Assembly: GCA_015680685.1 (NCBI GenBank) | Contig: MNCI01004419.1 | Span: forward strand, 97,241 to 161,240 | Origin: Gnetum montanum | Taxonomy: Eukaryota > Streptophyta > Gnetopsida > Gnetales > Gnetaceae | DNA length: 64,000 bases | Reading direction: 5' to 3' | In this document: one piece after another, positions 57,240-64,000 of the stretch | Layout of the letters: each line of letters begins with the position of its first letter | Position numbering within the stretch: the first letter of the stretch is position 1 | Made by a program: the position numbers and the translations under genes | Notes under the pieces: generated by a model | The model's input: the letters and a program-made list of their open reading frames with translations, nothing else | Told to the model about the DNA's origin: nothing | Databases searched by the model: none

Positions 57240-58447
57240 ATGCTTCATGAAGATCAATGGAGACCTCTATAAGGTGTGTTTCAATGCCCTGGTTCAATGG
57301 ACACCTCTATAAGGTGTGTGTCAATGCCCTAGTTCAATGGTGTGTTCTTGATGTTGATCAACTATGTGTTCTCCAAGATGCTCATGAAGGTCCTTGTGGG
57401 GACCACTATGCTAGGAGATGCACAACCATTAAAATCCTAATGGCAGGATACTATTGGCCAAAAATTTTCAAGGATGCACATCAATATGTCAAATCTTATA
57501 AAAATTGCCAATGAGATGATGGAATGACTACTTAAATGGAAGGATCTCAATAATAGATTCAACCATTGAAACCCTTCAACATCTAGGGTATTGATTTCAT
57601 GGGTTCCATCACACCCATGTTAAATGGAAAGGCATACATCATAGTCACTATTGACAATTATATGAAATGGGCACAAGTAGTAGTTGTCACTAACTGTACA
57701 TCTTCTACTACTGTTTAGTTTGTATAACAAAATTTTGTAAATAGGTTTGGTGTGCCACGTGCATTAATTTCTTATAATGAAGCTCACTTTACAGGAACTA
57801 CCTTTCAAAAGCTCATGCAATGCCTAGGGATTGAACATAAACTCACAAAAACCTACCACCCTGAAGCCAATGGTCAAGCTAAGGTTACCAATAGGGAAGT
57901 CACAAGGATTCTAGCAATAACTATTAGCAAATATAGGAAGGACTAGAGCACAAAACTTAATGATGCCCTTGGTCCTATCACTCAACATGGAAACTTCCTA
58001 TAGGTGATTCTCCCTATGAGCTTATGTACAGAAAATTACCAATACTTCCTTTTCAATTTGAGCTCCATACACTTTTAACCTGTGAACTTGACCTTAACTT
58101 GATTCTAGCATAAAAAGAAAGACTAATAAATCTAAACTTGCAATATGAAAGCTGATTGGTGGCCTTGTCATCTAACGAGTTATGCAAAGCATACAAGAAA
58201 AAGCATCGTGACCATAAAATCAAAAAAGTCAAACTTCAACCAAGTGACAAGGTTCTCTACTAGGACCCCACACACGTGCCTCAATAAAATAAGCTCCAAA
58301 TGTTGTGGGAAGGACCTAATATAATTTATGAAAATTTTTCTTCTAGGGCCATGATTATCTATGAACTTGAGAGCCCAGACAAGAAATAGCTAGTTAGCAT
58401 ATAATAAGTTAAACCTTTCCATGAGCGTAAGCCGACAAATACAACAA
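57240..58447 (+). pseudogene. pol: Integrase, element E
   Basis: The zinc finger has DAHEGPCGDHY and KSYKNCQ (first Cys of CxxC is Tyr). The core has GIDFMGSITPMLNGK, DNYMKWAQVVVV, FGVPRALISYNEAHFTG (D-N of the usual SDNG box lost) and YHPEANGQAKVTNREV. The C-terminal WEGP-like block and a CF.PPFNLVMKNMA-like end follow. A 40-bp direct duplication near the start (57,261-57,340) shifts the frame. Confidence 0.85.
57261..57340 (+). repeat. 40-bp tandem duplication in E integrase
   Basis: 57,261-57,300 and 57,301-57,340 differ at about five of 40 positions (shared core CCTCTATAAGGTGTGT, CAATGCCCT, GTTCAATGG). Forty bp is not a multiple of three, so it breaks the frame. Confidence 0.9.
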
Positions 58448-60147
58448 ATTCCTCATTGGATGGACAACCACACTCAATATTTTGGATCTCCTCCTTTCAA
58501 CTTAGTCATGAAGAATATGGCCATCCATGCTAACTATATAAGCAGCTCCTCAATTTTTCACCCTTCTTGTTTTACACATTTTGTTTTATAACTTTTTTTT
58601 TACACATCCTTTATTTTACATCTTCTTGTTTCACATTCTTAATATTTTCTGATTTTTTTTTTACAAAATCATTAATAAATTTGCTATTTCTTGAATATTT
58701 TATACTTTCTTCTATATTTTCTTTTATTCTGGTATGATTTTCTAACTTTTTGTTAATAACTACTAGGCACAATGGTAATTCATTGCTTGATGATTGTATG
58801 TGCTATTTGTTATTTAATTATTGGTTTCTAGATTCTAGCTTTAAATTTTGTTATTGATAATTAAGATATGGTTTCTTTTCATGTAACTAGTAGTGAGTCC
58901 ACAACATTCACCCATCCAAAAACTATATGGTTTTTCTTATTTTGGAAATGTGTAGTTCCTTTTTCATTAATAAAACTATAACAAATTTGTGACTTTGGTA
59001 GTTTTTGGAATTGGGAAGGATTCAAAGGTTTGAACAAGGTGTGAATTTAAGGGGATTTGGCATTCTTTGTGCCTTTCTACTTAGTTGGGTGCATGTGTGT
59101 TTTTATGGATTTCTTACCATTCTATGTTGACCAATAAAAGGAAGTTGAATAAGTCTTTGCATGATGTGGTTCTCATAAAGAAAAAAAATGGAAATTCAAA
59201 GCACATCCCTTAGACATAATAAACAACTAAGTCCTTTCATGGAGTGCTTTCCATTTCAAAAAAAATTATGGAACTTCAAAGCAAACTCCTTAGAAAAATA
59301 AACAAGCTACAAGCACTAGTTATGGGACTAGACAGACATGTTATCCATGTCTGAAGATCTCCTCTAACTAAGGCCCTTCCTCACTTCCTACTTCTCTTTT
59401 CATCTCTAATAATGAACTATGGTTGTTTTGTGGAAGCAATCTTGTGTCTCAAGGGGGTAGATTGATCTTAGAATGGTGATGCAAAGTCACTAAACATGGT
59501 TGGTTTTGGTATAGACTAATGATAGATCTTATCAAGTCATTTAATCATAAAATTCACAAGGGACATCATGTGACCTTAATCAAGAACTCCATTCCACTCT
59601 CTCTCTCTCATCCATCTATGCTTTTCATGTCTCACCTCACTACTAGTTTCATGTTCTTGTTTGATGTTCTAGTTTCATATGTCAAAATTATTAAGTAGTT
59701 TCTTCTAGGTTTTTGTACTTAACCTTCCAGAACCATTAATCATCCATGAGGTCCATGAACTCCTTAGTTTGAAGTTATGAAAGGGAAATAAAAGTCCTAT
59801 GCTTGCTTTGGGGAGAATTCGCTTGCATATCTTTTGGTTGGATTAGTTAAGTTCTTTATCCTTAGACATTCTTACAATCAAATCCTTTTTTTTACCTCAT
59901 CAGTGACATCCTAATGTTCACACCTTCACAAGGTTTTTCAATGAAATCTTTTTATTGTCTTTGTTGTGATTTATTTAACCCTCTTTCTTATCGACTACTT
60001 ATCTATTCCACCATATTTTTCAGCCTTCCTACTAACACTATTATCAAAATTCATCCATCATAATCACAACCTAGCCAAGTGTAACCACTAACAAGACAAG
60101 GTGCTTCAAAGCTATATGTTACACATTACACACTAATTCATGATTTT
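58448..60147 (+). other. Non-coding region after pol, element E
   Basis: Homologous to 38,947-40,620 of D, including the paired GAATTCAAAGCA repeats (59,155-59,290). The D palindrome and TATA are absent here. Homology jumps from TTCAGCC (about 60,022) to TCATAATCACAACCTAGCCA (60,059), implying a deletion of the promoter segment. Confidence 0.6.
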
Positions 60148-60152
60148 GTTGT
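60148..60152. repeat. Target site duplication GTTGT, left of solo LTR 2
   Basis: Repeated at 61,006-61,010. Confidence 0.85.
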
Positions 60153-61005
60153 TGATGAGTTGTCATTCGAGTCAGAAGCGATATCGGGGCTCTAATATCA
60201 GGGTTAGTAAGCGATGTTAGATATCTGATGTCATTTCTATCATGATCTCCTATAAATATCACATAAGGGATAGGTAGAAAGGAGGTATAGAGTTAGTAGG
60301 TGTAAGTATAGAGTCTTTTTTATCAGTTTTCAATTTTTTTCAGTTCTGTTCCTAGTGCATGCCCATAGTGTGATGATTGTAATTGTATGGAACCTTTATT
60401 CAAGTGTGATGTACTTGGACACACACATGATCGGCAATAAAGATCAAGATTACTCCATCATTGTAGAATTCACTTAACTTTTAATTACTTTAATTGTTAA
60501 TTATGTATTGTTATCTTTTTATTTGTATTTCCTTTATTGTCATTTACACTTCTTGTTGATTAACGTAGAATGAGTACGACTTAATCATAAACATTTAAGT
60601 GTAACTACTTGGTAACCCAGTAGCATATCTAGGAGTGCTTAAGTAATGTGCACTTGGTAATCCCAAAAGTAGTACACGAGGTCCAAGATGCATACAGATG
60701 ATTAAGGACAGATGCTCATCATACTTAAGCTAGCTTAGAATTCATTTCCTATTACTTATTAGTTTAATAAAGATTATTTTCCACTGTCTCTAGGAGTAGC
60801 CTAGCTTAGAATCATATCATACACCTCACTTTGGACTAAACCATACATGACAAAGAAAATACTAGTCCAAGTAGGAAGACAGCAAATTGCGATCAACATG
60901 TAACTATCTAGATACCACAACTATTCCATCTGTGAAGTTTGATTGAATCTTGCGTACATGCTCGTATTCATATGGTTGAGTGTAGGGGTATCTCATCACT
61001 CATTA
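60153..61005 (+). mobile_element. Solo LTR 2 (853 bp) in element E
   Basis: TGATGAGTTGTC to CACTCATTA, flanked by GTTGT. U3 (60,176-60,232) has AGCGATATCGGGG and GATGTTAGATATCTGATGTC, a palindrome set distinct from the other LTRs. TATAAATA is at 60,251-60,258. R hairpin arms CCTTTATT (60,393-60,400) and AATAAAGAT (60,436-60,444). U5 has ACTTGGTAACCCAGTAG and CACTTGGTAATCCC. Confidence 0.92.
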
Positions 61006-61010
61006 GTTGT

Positions 61011-61356
61011 GATTGTAGTGGGAAACATGGGTAGAATGTGTCGATTGGATGCAGAACTATCCTCACAAAGGAAGTAGCAGTAGCAACACCATGTGATGAG
61101 GACTCTTCATGGTTATTGAATCTTCTTCCTCATTCTTTAGCTATGAGAGGAGTGGATGTCAGTTTTTTCTAAGGTGTTTCATTCTCTTATCATGAACACC
61201 TAATTTTGTAAAATATTGTAATCCATACACTTGGGCATTTTGAAGTCTGTTTGTTCCATCTGAGTCGAATTCCATGTCAGTTAATAATCCCATACCTACC
61301 CAATGTTTTGTAAGAAACTTGTTCGTCTTCTTCTTCACTCAAGGAAGAGTTTTCAT
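61011..61356 (+). other. Remnant before the polypurine tract, element E
   Basis: Only the last 150 bp (AATAATCCCATACCTxxCC-like block) resembles D at 45,140-45,200. The bulk of the extra ORF has been lost. Confidence 0.5.
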
Positions 61357-61371
61357 TTAGTCATGGGGGTA
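61357..61371 (+). promoter_or_regulatory. Polypurine tract, element E
   Basis: TTAGTCATGGGGGTA, identical to element D at 45,196-45,210. Confidence 0.85.
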
Positions 61372-62221
61372 TGAAGAATCATGTTTTTACTAGCTCTGAT
61401 ATCAAATATCTAATATCAAAGCCTTGATATTGGATACTTGATGTTGAAGCCCAAGACACAATGTTGAATATCCAATATCATGGGATATATTCCATCCTAT
61501 AAATATAGCTCTCAGGCTCATGATTTTGATATTTTTTTTTATCATAGATAGTGAATCTCTTACATTTTTTTTTCTTTAGAGTTAAAATATTTTCTAAGTG
61601 CCCACAACAAAACTTTGAGTGTGTATGGATCTTTGTTCAAACACTGATGTACCTGAGCAAAACAATGTGACAGAAATAAAGACAAGTTCTTTTCATCATC
61701 CTTGTAGCACTAAGAATATATTAATGTTTTCTTGATGCATTTAATATTCATGAACTTAGTTTTAATTAAGTAATTAATTTTTAATTGTTAATGAACACAA
61801 GCATAACCACCTCGAGCATACGTGTAGCACTTGGTAACCTAGAAATGCTTAACATTTGGTAGCCCAAAAACACTATACATGTTTAGAATCTATCTGGAAA
61901 GTTAGAATGGGTACTTATGTTAACCTAGCTAGGAGATAGAATAATTAGATATTAAATTCCTCTACCTTCTATTCTTACTGTAAGAAATTAAACTTACAAA
62001 ACATAAAATGATAAAAATCATGTGTCTCAATTACACTTAAACTATATCCTTGAGCTTCACAAGTGTAGTTGGGAAGAAAATGAACATTCTCAATTCCTAT
62101 TTCACTTCCTAGAGAATTAGTGCACTAATGAACTATAGTTACACAGAAATCGACAAGAGAGCATGTGAATGCCTTAGTAATTCATATGGTTGGGCATAGG
62201 GGGGTATCTTGCTGCTCATCA
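61372..62221 (+). mobile_element. 3' LTR of element E
   Basis: TGAAGAATCATG to GCTCATCA. U3 (61,395-61,488) holds TTGATATTGGATA and, 46 bp on, GAATATCCAATATCA, which pair as a hairpin. TATAAATA is at 61,498-61,505. The R hairpin has GGATCTTTGTT and GAAATAAAGAC. Confidence 0.88.
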
Positions 62222-62226
62222 CCATG
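62222..62226. repeat. Target site duplication CCATG, right of element E
   Basis: Direct copy of 51,315-51,319. Confidence 0.8.
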
Positions 62227-62840
62227 AATACCCTACATGCTCAGGGTATGAATTCTCTCAAAAAATTAGCTAAGGAATCTAATTGTTAGGTTAAGAAACA
62301 AAGAAAGAGATACCCTTTTTGTATATGCCTATGAAAGAATTAAAAATTATAGTCTGTTTCATACAAAGGCTACAATGCTACGTTGCTAAGAAAGAAGGTG
62401 AGTTAAGGAAGAAAGAGTCAGCTAAATAATACAATAGAGGTCCTTCCCTCAAGAAGAGAGATGTAGGAAGTTGTGAAACATAAGGGAAGGAATCAATGGA
62501 AGATGTGATTTAAAGAAAAAATTTTCCAATACAAAAACCTATCAATGAAATTATGGCCAAAGTTGAAAAGATGTGAGACTTGGTTGAAAAAAACTTTATA
62601 ACTGCACCAGAGATAGTAAAAAACAAGACTAAGTAAGCACTCATTAGAGGTAAAAATAAGAAGAATAAGAATAACAATGGATATGATAAATATATGAACA
62701 AAGAAAAAGTTATTGTTGAGCATGTCACAAATTGAAGTTCTAAAGAAGAGAATGGATGTGATGTGTGCTAGTGTGAACATTTCAAGGATGCTCCTTTTTG
62801 TGTAATGGCTCCCATAAGGATCCTCATGAGCATATTGAAG
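62227..62840 (+). pseudogene. gag: gag, element F, second part
   Basis: After E, gag of F resumes with LHAQGMNSLKKLAKESN-like sequence. A Lys/Asn-rich stretch (IRGKNKKNKNNNGYDKYMNK) follows, then a worn zinc knuckle CDVCQCEHFKDAPFC at about 62,757-62,800. Stops are frequent. Confidence 0.7.
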
Positions 62841-63319
62841 GATTTGTAATCAATAATTATGAGGTGAATACCATCAAACTAGGTCATCAGAATAAACCTT
62901 GTATAAGTTACCTTGGATCTCTATGTAATGCATGACCTAGTGAAGAAACTATTGTTTCTTCTGGTGGTCCCATTTTGTTGGAGTCTCCTATATGAGAAGA
63001 TAGGAGAGAAAATCATTATACTAATTAGTAACCCTAGGATCTTGAACATTTATGGATTTAGCAAAGAGGAGGTTTTCTAGAATTTGATCAAAGAAATACA
63101 CCTCATCCTCTTTTTTGTCCCATCTCAATTAAGAGAAGTGATTGAAAATCATGTTCTCAATTCCCTTCCTATCCATCATGATAAGATTAAAATTCTATAA
63201 AATTACTAGCCACCATATGACATGAGGGCTTACTACTAGCTTATTCATCAAGAAACAAATAGCTATAATGTGACAAAGCTACTTCCTTTAAGAAAATCCA
63301 TGTCCTAGGCATTAGTGCA
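62841..63319. other. Unassigned stretch between F gag and G gag
   Basis: Non-coding as far as I can tell. It may be the gag tail of F, but no motif supports this. Confidence 0.4.
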
Positions 63320-64000
63320 AGAGAGACCAATACCTACCGATGGTTGCATCCAAGGATTCATGATTACATTGTTTACATCCTTGAATTTTTTCCTTAAGTT
63401 GTACACTCAGGCGTATGTTTGGTACTTATCATTGAAAAACTCTAGCATTATACTATACCTACAAGTTGATTTTAGTTCTAAATACTAGTACCAATGTTTT
63501 ACTTCTTTGATGGGTATCCTTGTGAATAGTTTTGGCATTTGCTACTCATTCTCAATGTGTTGTATGACACATGCATCATGAAAATCTTGTAGATGATGTT
63601 GCAGATTAGCATTATATCCCCCTTTAAACTTGAGAATTTTATTTATATTTAACCTTTTAATATTTCTATCCTGTTAATGCCTATAGGAAATTCAAACTAC
63701 TTCTAAAACATTCAACATGTTTCTAGTGGTCAGTAATGGTTCATCATAGTTATCAAGTCCACAATGGTCCCTATCATGGCCATGCCTACTATGATGAGTC
63801 CTATTGTGCCTCCTCTCTAAATGACATTCCTCTTCCTTTAATGGTTGTCTATGCTCCTTATTCTTGTCATCTTAATGGGATTTCTTATCATCTCTATCTT
63901 GATCCTAATGACTTATCCTTCTATCTCAACCATGAGTCCTATCAGAATTTGATAATGAGGAGGATGGTAAAGGTGGAGGGCTAGAAGAATAGTACTAACT
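63320..64000 (-). pseudogene. gag: gag fragment of element G (start outside window)
   Basis: The minus strand, from the right edge, reads a Ser-rich then Arg/His/Asp-rich linker (ERRHNRTHHSRHGHDRDHCG), DEPLLTTRNMLNVLEVV, FKGGYNANLQHHLQDFHDAC and KLFTRIPIKEVKHWY, the linker and capsid domain of Athila-like gag, closest to B. It breaks off at about 63,320. The orientation is opposite to F. Confidence 0.8.

Larger units (their letters stand above)
51320..62221 (+). mobile_element. Element E: Athila-like Ty3/Gypsy element nested in F gag
   Basis: 10.9 kb with LTRs of 837 and 850 bp and CCATG on both sides. It holds gag, protease, RT, RNase H, integrase, a 1.6-kb non-coding part, a solo LTR and a short worn remnant before the polypurine tract. 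The extra ORF and internal promoter of D are missing. By eye the LTRs are less alike than those of C, so E is older than C. Confidence 0.9.

Noticed and set aside
62493-62780. Hydrophobic minus-strand ORF that looks like a membrane protein
   Set aside because: Reverse complement of the Lys/Asn-rich gag of F, which naturally reads as Phe/Leu/Ile.

Overview
This window is plant nuclear DNA made almost wholly of nested, decayed Ty3/Gypsy LTR retrotransposons. I see no intact host gene. The very AT-rich background, the size of the elements and the depth of nesting suggest a seed plant with a large genome. A gymnosperm is plausible, but the sequence does not prove it. Nearly every reading frame is broken by stops and frameshifts.

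Layout. (A) 1 to about 11,055, plus strand: a Tat/Ogre-type element. It has a broken pol (RT, RNase H, a second RNase H, integrase), two different tandem arrays flanking pol, a large broken gene on the opposite strand, and a 3' LTR-like region full of TAGCATAGC hairpins before a TATA box. (B) about 11,060-15,415, minus strand: gag-protease and 5' LTR of an Athila-like element, cut off where A begins. (Old region) 15,416-23,383: decayed DNA holding a chromovirus integrase/chromodomain relic, a 49-bp tandem repeat, tRNA-like relics and a likely mis-oriented assembly piece. (D) 23,384-46,142, plus strand: a complete Athila-like element with 5-bp target duplication CTTGG. It is interrupted by (C) 25,804-34,235, minus strand, duplication GTAGC, and by a solo LTR at 40,993-41,953, duplication ACAGT. 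(Old flank) 46,148 to about 47,700. (F) about 47,700 onward, plus strand: LTR, primer site, a 121-bp tandem array and gag, interrupted by (E) 51,320-62,221, plus strand, duplication CCATG. E carries its own solo LTR at 60,153-61,005, duplication GTTGT. (G) 63,320-64,000: a minus-strand gag fragment.

The Athila-like elements share TGATGAG...CTCATCA LTR ends, a tRNA-Asp-type primer site, a gag with a short zinc knuckle (C-X2-C-X3-H-X4-C), and a T-CATGGGGGTA-type polypurine tract. C and D also carry an extra sense-strand ORF before the 3' LTR, related to the plant-specific 'putative plant transposon protein' domain found in Athila-type third ORFs. C lacks pol and is probably a non-autonomous derivative.

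The most interesting pattern is regulatory. The LTRs with clear ends, and the Tat LTR-like region, have a near-perfect palindrome or inverted repeat just upstream of a TATAAATA box, with a different palindrome in each family. In C and in D, a second copy of that element's own palindrome plus a TATA box sits inside the element, upstream of the extra ORF. The two internal sites occupy matching positions. This looks like a dedicated internal promoter that uses the same element-specific palindrome as the LTR. A second shared feature is a hairpin in R whose 3' arm is the AATAAA signal.
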